From positions 1 through 6,493 of the forward strand of contig CALRCS010000041.1 in the NCBI GenBank assembly GCA_943354625.1: DNA of 6,493 nucleotides, written 5' to 3'. The stretch comes from Candidatus Nomurabacteria bacterium. Lineage in GTDB: Bacteria > Patescibacteriota > Minisyncoccia > Phycocordibacterales > PALSA-1337. The translations under genes were made by a program, and so were the position numbers. Positions 1-5,613 of this stretch are shown piece by piece. Numbering within the stretch: position 1 is the first letter of the stretch; every line of letters starts with the position of its first letter. The notes under the pieces are model-generated. The model made no database searches. It was not told where the DNA came from and was given only the letters and a program-made list of their open reading frames with translations.

Positions 1-495
1 AATATCTACATTACTAGCATTATCAATCATTTTTTGTAAAAATGGCCAGGTATCTGTTTGTATTTTTAAGATTTTAGAATCCAAATATTTGTATTTATTA
101 GGTATTTCAATTATTCTTGCGGGGGCATAGTTTTCATTTAGAAAAAAGATTTTGGAATATTTTGATAATAATTCTGGGTCAGTTTTGCTTAGCTTTTGAA
201 GGTTATTTACTGTACTTGAAAAATCACCTACCTCTTTTTGATATATACCGAGTTTTGATTCTATAGTTCCGATATTCTGTCTTTGTGAGTTTATTTCGTC
301 AACAAGCACTTTATTATTTTTTGAAAGACTTGAATTTAGCTCTTCTGTTGAAGAGGCCAACTTGTTTTCGAGGTTTGTTATCCTACTATTTATTGTGCTA
401 ATACGACTGTATACGATCCATACAGATATGATAATAACTACAATTATAGCGATAAAAGCAATGGTTATAAGTTTAATTTTGGTCAATTTTCCCAT
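1..495 (-). CDS. M15/VanY-like D-alanyl-D-alanine carboxypeptidase family protein, N-terminal part (partial at left edge)
   Basis: An open frame of 165 codons reads leftward from an ATG at 493-495 and leaves the window without a stop. Residues 1-7 are basic, about 8-29 form one hydrophobic membrane segment (LITIAFIAIIVV...), and about 31-101 are polar and heptad-like, suggesting a periplasm-facing coiled coil or stalk. From about residue 110 the sequence (LLSKYSKIFFLNENYAPARI, then IEIPNKY and DTWPFLQKMI) resembles the start of the M15B/VanY-like carboxypeptidases I know from Patescibacteria, which trim the peptide stem of peptidoglycan. The zinc ligands and catalytic residues would lie beyond the window, so activity cannot be confirmed; this is family resemblance from memory. 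No Shine-Dalgarno sequence precedes the ATG. The gene is divergent from the surface-protein operon. Another coiled-coil membrane protein is the main alternative. Confidence 0.68.
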   Translation of the reverse strand, partial: MGKLTKIKLITIAFIAIIVVIIISVWIVYSRISTINSRITNLENKLASSTEELNSSLSKNNKVLVDEINSQRQNIGTIESKLGIYQKEVGDFSSTVNNLQKLSKTDPELLSKYSKIFFLNENYAPARIIEIPNKYKYLDSKILKIQTDTWPFLQKMIDNASNVDI

Positions 496-550
496 GTCTT
501 AATGTTAGCATGTATATGTTTAAATTGGAAAAGGGAAAACATTAACTATT

Positions 551-665
551 TATGTGGGAGGATTTGCTTAAAGATATATCAAAATAATTTTTTCCCACCA
601 TTTATGCACATGTTATGCACTTTTGAAAAAATTTCCCACTTGTTCTATTTTTGCTTTGGTGGGAG
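551..665. repeat. Symmetric cluster of short repeats around two DnaA-box-like sites
   Basis: Read left to right: GTGGGAG (554-560), TTTCCCAC (591-598), TTATGCACA (602-610), TTATGCACT (613-621), TTTCCCAC (632-639), GTGGGAG (659-665). TCCCACCA at 593-600 is also a perfect inverted match to TGGTGGGA at 657-664. The two TTATGCAC units are 11 bp apart, about one helical turn. The first fits the relaxed DnaA-box consensus TTATNCACA exactly and the second has one mismatch. In RNA, 554-562 could pair with 590-598 and 632-640 with 658-666, giving two hairpins that flank the TTATGCAC pair. The motifs are read directly; any protein bound or role in replication or regulation is inference. Confidence 0.6.
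623..651 (+). promoter_or_regulatory. Possible sigma70 promoter for the surface-protein operon
   Basis: TTGAAA (623-628, 5 of 6 to consensus) is followed after 17 bp by TATTTT (646-651, 4 of 6). This would start transcription near 658 and give a leader of roughly 74 nt before the ATG at 732. The A/T-rich stretch downstream offers other possible -10 boxes, for example TATTAT at 704-709 with a poor -35 (TTTACT, 679-684) at 19 bp, so the assignment is weak. Confidence 0.3.
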
Positions 666-731
666 AATTAAAAAATCGTTTACTGTTTATTAATTAAACG
701 AGTTATTATTAAATTATTAATTTATAAAAAA

Positions 732-1562
732 ATGAAAAGAATTCTTTTGGCTTTAGGTGTAATTGTTTTTGTAGGAGCATTGGCAGCAGGTGCAACGGGT
801 GCGTTTTTTAGTGATAGTGAGACTTCAACTGGGAATACGTTCACTGCTGGAGCGATTGATTTGAAGGTTGATAGTACACAGCATTATGATGGATTGATTT
901 GTACAAATGGTTTTTGGGTTCTTGAAAATGATGTAGTTCCATCAGCTCGTCCAGATTTGATTGGATTAGCATGTACAGGTACATGGGCTTTAAAAGATCT
1001 TAATCCAACTCTTGATAAATTTTTTAATTTTTCAGATGTAAAGCCAGGAGATATTGGTGAAAATACTATTAGTCTTCATGTTGATAGTAATGATGCATAT
1101 GCATGTGCTGATATTACAAATATTCAAAATGATGAGAATACTCTTTTGGCACCAGAAGTAAATGCTGGCGATACTGTTGATGGACCACTAGGTTTTGGAG
1201 AACTTGGACAAAATCTAGATTTCTTAATTTGGTCAGATAACGGAGCTAGTACCAATGCAGGAAATAATATTTGGGATGCAGATGAGACTATTGGTACGCA
1301 TGTAACTGGTGCTGCTGTAGCAAGTAGTTCATTTACTCTTGCTGATGCTACAACAGGTCCAATACCAGGTGCTTCAACTAGATTCCTAGGACTTGCTTGG
1401 TGTGCAGGTACATTTACAGCAGGAGGTCCTGGAGTAACTCCAGTATGTAATGGAACATCCATGGGAAATATAGCCCAGACTGATTCCTATAAAGCTGATA
1501 TAGCACTTCGTGTAGTCCAGTCTCGTAACAATGCAGCTTTTAGGTGTTCTGTTCCAAATTAG
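732..1562 (+). CDS. TasA/CalY-like secreted protein with SipW-dependent signal peptide (paralog 1)
   Basis: A 276-residue secreted protein of the TasA/CalY type, whose known members form extracellular fibres. Residues 1-24 are a signal peptide (KR, then a hydrophobic run to about 23). The TGA|FFSDSE junction after Ala24 matches the SipW-type site of TasA (TWA|AFND). The following segment to about residue 46 (STGNTF.AGAIDLKVD) is the family hallmark and in TasA becomes the donor strand. Further motifs shared with the next two genes are W.LKDL (85-90), KFFNFSDVKPGD (96-107), LAWCAG (221-226) and CNG...GN..QTDS (239-252). Four cysteines (125, 224, 239, 272) are conserved in all three paralogs; Cys57 and Cys81 lie in an insertion found only here. 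It is the first gene of the apparent operon and the shortest of the three, so it is a reasonable candidate for the main subunit (inference). The start fits the signal peptide although no Shine-Dalgarno sequence precedes it. Confidence 0.85.
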   Translation: MKRILLALGVIVFVGALAAGATGAFFSDSETSTGNTFTAGAIDLKVDSTQHYDGLICTNGFWVLENDVVPSARPDLIGLACTGTWALKDLNPTLDKFFNFSDVKPGDIGENTISLHVDSNDAYACADITNIQNDENTLLAPEVNAGDTVDGPLGFGELGQNLDFLIWSDNGASTNAGNNIWDADETIGTHVTGAAVASSSFTLADATTGPIPGASTRFLGLAWCAGTFTAGGPGVTPVCNGTSMGNIAQTDSYKADIALRVVQSRNNAAFRCSVPN

Positions 1563-1570
1563 TACTAATT
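1557..1570. repeat. 14-bp perfect palindrome over the stop codon of paralog 1
   Basis: AATTAGTACTAATT reads the same on both strands and includes the TAG stop at 1560-1562. It lies directly before the hairpin element at 1573. It could be an operator, the edge of an inserted element, or chance in A/T-rich sequence. Confidence 0.55.
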
Positions 1571-1624
1571 CCCAGCCGTTCAGGAGAGAATTTCTCTCTT
1601 GCGGGCTGTGAAGTAGAACTTCAA
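1571..1624 (+). ncRNA. Structured RNA element (two consecutive hairpins) between paralogs 1 and 2
   Basis: Hairpin A (1573-1608): CAGCC (1573-1577) pairs with GGCTG (1604-1608). After a small internal loop, 1581-1588 pairs with 1594-1601 (CAGGAGAG with CTCTCTTG, one G-U), closing on a five-base loop. Hairpin B (1609-1623): TGAAGT pairs perfectly with ACTTCA around an AGA loop. The element is visibly richer in G+C than its flanks. No U-tract follows either stem, so it is not a standard intrinsic terminator. Possible roles are a transcript-processing or stability element that raises output of the first gene, or a leader for the second. The GGGCTGTGAAGTAGAAC segment also resembles, from memory, the right ends and omega-RNA scaffolds of IS200/IS605 TnpB elements, so a remnant or non-autonomous element is another possibility. 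Pairing is seen; function is inferred. Confidence 0.5.
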
Positions 1625-1653
1625 GCACCGATTAATAACTAATAAAAAAATAT

Positions 1654-3012
1654 ATGCAACGTATTATTATCAGTTTACTTATAATGGTTGGAGCGGTAAC
1701 AGCGATTGCTTTCGGAAGTACAGGTGCATTTTTTTCAGATTCAGAAATATCAACAGGAAATACATTCGCTGCTGGAGCGATTGATTTAAAAATAGATAAT
1801 CATAGTTATTATAATGGAGTATTAAATGCTTCTACTACATGGGAATTAAAAGATCTTACTATTGAGAAGTTTTTTGATTTTCCTGATCTTAAGCCGGGTG
1901 ATACTGGCGAAGATACTATTTCACTTCATATAAACAGTAATGATGCTTATCTTTGTGCAAATGTAAAACTCACTTCAAATGATGATAATACCCAAACAGA
2001 ACCGGAATCACTTGTAGATGCAAATGGTACAACTACAGGAGAGCTTGCTAACAATGTAAACTTTATTTGGTGGGCTGATGATGGTGATAATGTTTTAGAA
2101 AGTAATGAAACAGTTATCTCACAAGGACCAATTGGAACTCTAGGTTTACAGGGTTCAACAACTATTACTTTGGCGGATTCAGCACACAATATATGGACAG
2201 GAGTGGGAGGTCCAGTACCAGGGGCACAGACTCAATACATAGGAAAAGCATGGTGCTTTGGTACAATTGGAACAGCACCCCTAACTCAGGATAATTTAGG
2301 TACAACAAGTACACGTACACCTAGAAATTCTACTGGTGGTATAACTTGTAATGGCTCAGCACTTGGAAATGAGACACAGACAGACTCTCTAACTGCAAAT
2401 GTTTCCTTTAGCGCAGTACAAGCAAGAAATAATGGAGGATTTATGTGTATACCTCCAGAAGTCCGTACCGCAAAATTGACTGTAAATAAAGTTGTTGTAA
2501 ATAATAATGGCGGAAATAATGTTATTTCAGATTTTCATCTAGTCGTAGATGATGGATTTGTGTCTACTGGTGTTACGTCTGGTGTACAGATGACACTACC
2601 AGCTAGTACATATGGTGTAAGTGAAACTGGGGTCTCAGGTTATCAAGCTACATTTAGTGGAGATTGCGATGTAAATGGTGATGTTGTACTAAACAGTGGT
2701 GATGTAAAGACATGTACAATAACAAATACAGAATTACCAGCACATATAACTCTGATCAAAAATGTTACTGGTTCAGCACCGCTTGATCTACCAACAGTAT
2801 TTGGTTTAAAGATTGATGGTATAACAGTTCCAAATAATACATCAATAGCAGTCACTTCAAATGCTTTACATGCAATAAGTGAAACTGGTCGTGCTGGATA
2901 TTCATTTGTATCGATAACAGGTAATACAAAGTGTCCAGCGGTTCTAAATGGCACAGCAACACTTGATGAAGGGGAGGCTATTACCTGTACGATAACCAAT
3001 GTTAAGAATTAA
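1654..3012 (+). CDS. TasA/CalY-like secreted protein with two C-terminal prealbumin-like beta domains (paralog 2)
   Basis: A 452-residue secreted protein. Residues 1-25 are a SipW-type signal peptide cut before FFSDSE (GSTGA|FFSDSE). Residues 26 to about 266 are a TasA-like domain collinear with paralog 1: AGAIDLKID, WELKDL (63-68), KFFDFPDLKPGD (72-83), GKAWCFG (197-203), CNG...GNETQTDS (232-245), with the conserved Cys101, 201, 232 and 265. WADDGDNVLESNE (140-152) is an acidic loop loosely like a calcium site. Two related domains follow, about 272-360 and 362-451. Both carry a (V/I)SETG..GY motif (322-330, 408-416) and end in TCTITN (353-358, 444-449), and each has a cysteine pair (338/354 and 427/445). 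This pattern resembles the prealbumin/SpaA-like repeats of surface adhesins. The protein is probably a fibre subunit carrying an exposed adhesive module (inference). It starts 91 bp after paralog 1 without a Shine-Dalgarno sequence, and its end overlaps paralog 3 by 14 bp. Confidence 0.85.
   Translation: MQRIIISLLIMVGAVTAIAFGSTGAFFSDSEISTGNTFAAGAIDLKIDNHSYYNGVLNASTTWELKDLTIEKFFDFPDLKPGDTGEDTISLHINSNDAYLCANVKLTSNDDNTQTEPESLVDANGTTTGELANNVNFIWWADDGDNVLESNETVISQGPIGTLGLQGSTTITLADSAHNIWTGVGGPVPGAQTQYIGKAWCFGTIGTAPLTQDNLGTTSTRTPRNSTGGITCNGSALGNETQTDSLTANVSFSAVQARNNGGFMCIPPEVRTAKLTVNKVVVNNNGGNNVISDFHLVVDDGFVSTGVTSGVQMTLPASTYGVSETGVSGYQATFSGDCDVNGDVVLNSGDVKTCTITNTELPAHITLIKNVTGSAPLDLPTVFGLKIDGITVPNNTSIAVTSNALHAISETGRAGYSFVSITGNTKCPAVLNGTATLDEGEAITCTITNVKN
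2467..3006 (+). repeat. Two diverged tandem domain repeats within paralog 2
   Basis: The codons for residues 272-360 (2467-2733) and 362-451 (2737-3006) encode two copies of one domain type, recognised by SETG..GY, a mid-domain cysteine and terminal TCTITN. The copies are alike only at protein level, so the duplication is old or the domains were recruited separately. Confidence 0.6.
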
Positions 3013-3883
3013 TAAAATCATTTTTGCTCGAACAGCACTTATTCTCACAACATTTATACTTGTGGGTTTTGCTGCTTATGTTAGAAATGATTCTCCAGGA
3101 ATTACTTTTGCAACTTATGGTATTGATTTAAAAATAGATAATCATGCTTGGTATAATGGTTCAACTGTACCAGGTTCAACATGGGCTCTAAAAGATCTTG
3201 TGCCAACTTCTGATAAGTTTTTTAACTTCAATGATATTAAACCAGGAGATTCTGGAAAAACACTTATCAGTACACATGTTGGTAGATCTGATGCTTGGTT
3301 ATGTTTGGATTTTTCAAATTTAGTTAGTAAAGATAATGGTGTGAATGAACCTGAATCATTAGTAGATACGAATGGAAATATAAGTGGTGAACTTGCAAAA
3401 GGTACAGAATTCTTTTCTTGGATAGACAATGGAGATGGGATATTTAAACCTGGTGAAAAAATACTTTTTGGCGCAACAACTCAGAGTGCTTCAAAGGTAC
3501 TAAATGAAAAGTCTTATGTTATTGGGGATTCGAGTGGAGGCGGTTCTTGTAAAGTAAATAGTACAAAGTATATTGGTATCGCTTGGTGTGCTGGAAATTT
3601 AACTGTTAATTTATCTACAGGTGCTATGACATGTGATGGTGGTGCTCTTGGAAATGAAGCACAAACCGATTCATTTACTGTTGACATGGCTATTCGAGCA
3701 ATGCCATCAAAAGAAAATAAGAATTTCTTATGTGGAACAGGGAAAAATCCACCACCAAAGCATGATGGTAGAGATCATGATGATAAGGATAAGAAGGGAG
3801 GTGACGATGATGATTATAAAAATGAGAATGACAAAAATGATCATGGTCATTATGACTACCGAGGTAATAAAAAACATAGCTAG
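2999..3883 (+). CDS. Divergent TasA/CalY-like secreted protein with a charged Asp/Lys/His-rich tail (paralog 3)
   Basis: A 294-residue protein collinear with the two upstream paralogs: YGIDLKIDNHAWYNG (40-54), TWALKDL (61-67), KFFNFNDIKPGD (73-84), GIAWCAG (193-199), CDG...GNEAQTDS (212-225), and the conserved Cys102, 197, 212 and 245. Cys184 is an addition. Residues 7-26 are hydrophobic and GFA|AYVRND fits a SipW-type cut, but the FFSDSE hallmark is missing and the G.TF.AG motif is altered to GITFATYG. From about residue 246 the protein ends in a low-complexity tail of PPP followed by Asp, Lys, His, Asn and Gly (DHDDKDKKGGDDDDYK and similar), probably disordered and able to bind cations. The ATG at 2999 overlaps the upstream gene by 14 bp in another frame; starting at the next ATG (3088) would lose the signal peptide. 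Translation is probably coupled. The changed N-terminus suggests a specialised position such as a cap, base or initiator rather than the bulk subunit (inference). Confidence 0.8.
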   Translation: MLRINKIIFARTALILTTFILVGFAAYVRNDSPGITFATYGIDLKIDNHAWYNGSTVPGSTWALKDLVPTSDKFFNFNDIKPGDSGKTLISTHVGRSDAWLCLDFSNLVSKDNGVNEPESLVDTNGNISGELAKGTEFFSWIDNGDGIFKPGEKILFGATTQSASKVLNEKSYVIGDSSGGGSCKVNSTKYIGIAWCAGNLTVNLSTGAMTCDGGALGNEAQTDSFTVDMAIRAMPSKENKNFLCGTGKNPPPKHDGRDHDDKDKKGGDDDDYKNENDKNDHGHYDYRGNKKHS

Positions 3884-3888
3884 AGATT

Positions 3889-4407
3889 ATGAATAAATTA
3901 AAAGCAATAATTAGCGGGGTATTTATCACACTACTACTTATTGTTGTTGGAGTTTTTTTATTTTCATTAGTTCCGATCCAGGGTAATATAAAAATAAAGA
4001 TTGTTAAATCAGGTTCTATGGAACCGTCTATTAAGACCGGCGGAATAGTAATAATAAAACCAAGTAGTGATTATAAGGTTGGAGATATTATTACTTTTGG
4101 TATAGATACAAAAGCATCGGTACCGACTACACACCGTATTGTCTCTATACGTGATGATAAAATGGGAACATTTTACACAACAAAAGGAGATGCAAATGAA
4201 GAAGTTGATCCAGAGGAGACAAATAAAAATAAAGTAATCGGTCATGTGCTTCTAAGTGTGCCTTTTGCTGGATTTATACTTGATTTTGCTCGTCAACCAA
4301 TTGGTTTTGTAACCCTCATTGCTATTCCTGCAGGACTTGTAGTGTTGTATGAAATATTGGCAATCATTGGAGAGTTAAAAAAGATGAAAAGTAAAAAAAT
4401 AGAATGA
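3889..4407 (+). CDS. sipW: SipW-type (ER/archaeal-type) signal peptidase I
   Basis: A 172-residue membrane protease that removes signal peptides from exported proteins. One membrane segment lies at about 8-28 and a second at about 138-161, followed by a basic end (KKMKSKK). The catalytic domain between them shows SGSMEP with nucleophile Ser43, THRIV with His82, and KGDAN with Asp101. A His in place of the Lys general base marks the SipW/ER class rather than the usual bacterial LepB class. The length is normal for the class. Its position inside a cluster of four proteins with SipW-type signals makes these its probable substrates, as SipW processes TasA and TapA in Bacillus subtilis. It starts 5 bp after paralog 3 with only a weak AGAG upstream. 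Its stop is TGA, immediately followed in frame by TAA, and it overlaps the next gene by 4 bp (ATGA). Confidence 0.92.
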   Translation: MNKLKAIISGVFITLLLIVVGVFLFSLVPIQGNIKIKIVKSGSMEPSIKTGGIVIIKPSSDYKVGDIITFGIDTKASVPTTHRIVSIRDDKMGTFYTTKGDANEEVDPEETNKNKVIGHVLLSVPFAGFILDFARQPIGFVTLIAIPAGLVVLYEILAIIGELKKMKSKKIE

Positions 4408-5567
4408 TAAGAAAAATACTTACAATTACTTTGCTATTTTCATTTACAATGTTTTTTATTATTTCTAATAATATCGGATCAACTATTTCATATTTTAGTG
4501 ATACTGAAACTTCAGTTGATAATTTTATGAAAGCGGGTTTACTAGATTTTATGGTAGATTCTTCTGGATCAATTGATGCATATGTTGGGATGGAAGCTCT
4601 TGGTGGTAAGACTATTATTCCAGTAATGGTCCCTACACATGGAAGTTTTCCTATCGAATATAAAGTAAGAGTTGTTAAAATCTCTGGTAATGATAATTTC
4701 TGTAGCCAATTAGTAGCTTCAACTACAGCACCATTTAGTTATAATGGGTCTTTACTTTCACTTACCACTGCATCTACTACAAATATGGATGCATGGACGG
4801 TTGATCTATCTCTTCCTTCAGGTGCGAAGGGAATCAAACAGGATGATATTTGTTCTGTAGACATGGTTTATGATGGGTGGCACGATGGTGATAATGGATA
4901 TGGATATAGTGATGAGGAAAAAGTATCCATAACATTGCATGCTCGTATGGTAGTTTTGAACGAGTTTCTTCCAAATCCTTCACCAAGTGGGGAATTTATT
5001 GAACTCTATAACAATAGTACATCTACAGTCGATCTTACTGGTTGGCTAGTAGGAAATTCTAGTGCAACTCTTCCCATTACATCTACTACCACAATAAATC
5101 CTAATGGCTTTCTACTTATAAATGTTGGCCCAAATTTTCTCGATGATGATCATGATACCGTAAGGTTGATTTCTCCGGCGACTATCGTTGTTGATTCATA
5201 TTCATATTCTGGTGGAGCTGGTGTTAATAAATCATTTGCAAGAATTCCAGATGGTATCGGTGCATGGGTAGATCCTATACCAACTCCTGGTTATTCAAAT
5301 GAGTTATTAGAAAATCCATTAATAATAAATATTGAGCCTGAGATAGAAATTGTTATTATTACAGCAACAACTACTGAAGTAATTGCTACATCAACACCTG
5401 AAGTTGAGGCTAGTACAACTCCTATAGAAGTCGCAAGTACAACTCCACCTGTAATCGAACCAGTAGTTGAACCAGTTATTGAGCCCGTGGTTGAGCCAGT
5501 AGCTACACCAGTAATTGAACCCGCTCCAGTAGTTGAATCAGCCCCAGTTGTAGAAAATACTCAATAA
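4404..5567 (+). CDS. Lamin-tail-domain surface protein with SipW-type signal and Pro/Glu/Val-rich tail
   Basis: A 387-residue secreted protein. Residues 1-29 form a signal peptide, and TIS|YFSDTE followed by FMKAGLLDFMVD matches the SipW-substrate pattern of the neighbours. About 45-180 is a beta-rich TasA-like region that lacks the KPGD and QTDS motifs; Cys100 and Cys150 are its only cysteines. About 182-299 is a lamin tail domain (LTD), an Ig-like fold found in surface proteins: VVLNEFLPNPSPSGEFIELY (183-202), LTGW (211-214), GFLLIN (235-240), TPGYSN at 294-299. Residues 319-350 are Thr/Ser-rich, and 349-384 repeat a P-V-(V/I)-E unit. There is no C-terminal membrane segment or LPXTG-like signal, so how it is held is unclear; the tail could be a stalk through the envelope or bind other matrix parts. 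Translation is coupled to the peptidase by the 4-bp ATGA overlap. It ends the apparent operon. Confidence 0.83.
   Translation: MIRKILTITLLFSFTMFFIISNNIGSTISYFSDTETSVDNFMKAGLLDFMVDSSGSIDAYVGMEALGGKTIIPVMVPTHGSFPIEYKVRVVKISGNDNFCSQLVASTTAPFSYNGSLLSLTTASTTNMDAWTVDLSLPSGAKGIKQDDICSVDMVYDGWHDGDNGYGYSDEEKVSITLHARMVVLNEFLPNPSPSGEFIELYNNSTSTVDLTGWLVGNSSATLPITSTTTINPNGFLLINVGPNFLDDDHDTVRLISPATIVVDSYSYSGGAGVNKSFARIPDGIGAWVDPIPTPGYSNELLENPLIINIEPEIEIVIITATTTEVIATSTPEVEASTTPIEVASTTPPVIEPVVEPVIEPVVEPVATPVIEPAPVVESAPVVENTQ
5448..5555 (+). repeat. Imperfect tandem repeat encoding P-V-(V/I)-E units
   Basis: The codons for residues 349-384 of the lamin-tail protein repeat a short unit reading roughly EPV(V/I), with later variants ATPV, EPAP and ESAP. 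Codons differ between units, which suggests the protein pattern is selected and not a recent slippage product. Confidence 0.6.
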
Positions 5568-5569
5568 CA

Positions 5570-5598
5570 TTGACATATTTGTCATTTTAATATATTAT
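5570..5598 (+). promoter_or_regulatory. Strong sigma70-type promoter for the DEAD-box helicase
   Basis: A perfect -35 box TTGACA (5570-5575), a 17-bp spacer and -10 box TATTAT (5593-5598, 5 of 6). Transcription would start near 5605, only about 8-10 nt before the ATG at 5614, so the mRNA would be leaderless or nearly so, matching the absence of a Shine-Dalgarno sequence. Confidence 0.75.
5571..5584. promoter_or_regulatory. Inverted repeat TGACA-N4-TGTCA overlapping the -35 box
   Basis: TGACA (5571-5575) and TGTCA (5580-5584) are perfect inverted arms around TATT, covering five of the six -35 bases. This could be an operator for a dimeric regulator. Because TTTTAATAT follows, it could alternatively be a weak intrinsic terminator for the upstream operon, although a 5-bp stem with two G-C pairs is poor for that. 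Confidence 0.4.
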
Positions 5599-5613
5599 CA
5601 TAACAAATAATAT

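Larger units (their letters stand above)
496..731. other. Divergent AT-rich intergenic region
   Basis: This 236-bp region separates the minus-strand carboxypeptidase-like gene from the plus-strand surface-protein operon and must hold the promoters of both. Its centre (551-665) carries the repeat set described separately. The right third (about 666-731) is almost pure A/T and leads straight into the ATG at 732 with no Shine-Dalgarno sequence. I see no convincing gene: a 63-codon frame at 502-693 has no family resemblance and runs through the repeats. Confidence 0.8.

Noticed and set aside
554..665. GTGGGA motifs as MraZ-type binding repeats
   Set aside because: MraZ sites are direct repeats at close regular spacing; here the copies are in mixed orientation and 25-41 bp apart, and no cell-division genes are adjacent.
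502..693. 63-codon plus-strand frame in the divergent intergenic region
   Set aside because: The translation is rich in Phe, Cys, Tyr and Ile with no family resemblance, has no ribosome binding site, and runs through the repeat cluster.
1573..1608. Hairpin as a Rho-independent terminator after paralog 1
   Set aside because: No run of T follows on the plus strand, and the minus-strand side is also not followed by a T-tract.
1124..1628. Antisense frames opposite paralog 1 (1124-1462 and 1386-1628)
   Set aside because: No recognisable motifs, and they lie opposite a gene with clear conserved motifs. Similar antisense frames at 1947-2189, 2643-2999, 3142-3429, 3690-3929 and 4009-4245 were rejected for the same reason.
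2971..2977. GGGGAGG as a Shine-Dalgarno site for paralog 3
   Set aside because: It lies about 21 nt before the ATG at 2999, too far for normal use, and it encodes Glu-Gly-Glu of the upstream protein; no in-frame start lies at proper spacing.
3633..3896. 87-codon plus-strand frame over the tail of paralog 3
   Set aside because: It is the alternate reading of the GATGAT-like low-complexity tail, giving a Met/Ile-rich product; the overlapping gene has clear family motifs.
4402..4410. TGA as a reassigned glycine codon at the end of the signal peptidase
   Set aside because: TGA is followed directly by TAA, so either code ends the protein there, but no other in-frame TGA occurs in any gene of the window, so the standard bacterial code is the simpler reading.
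5448..5555. Repeated segment as a CRISPR-like array
   Set aside because: The units are short, imperfect, contiguous without spacers and in frame within a coding sequence.
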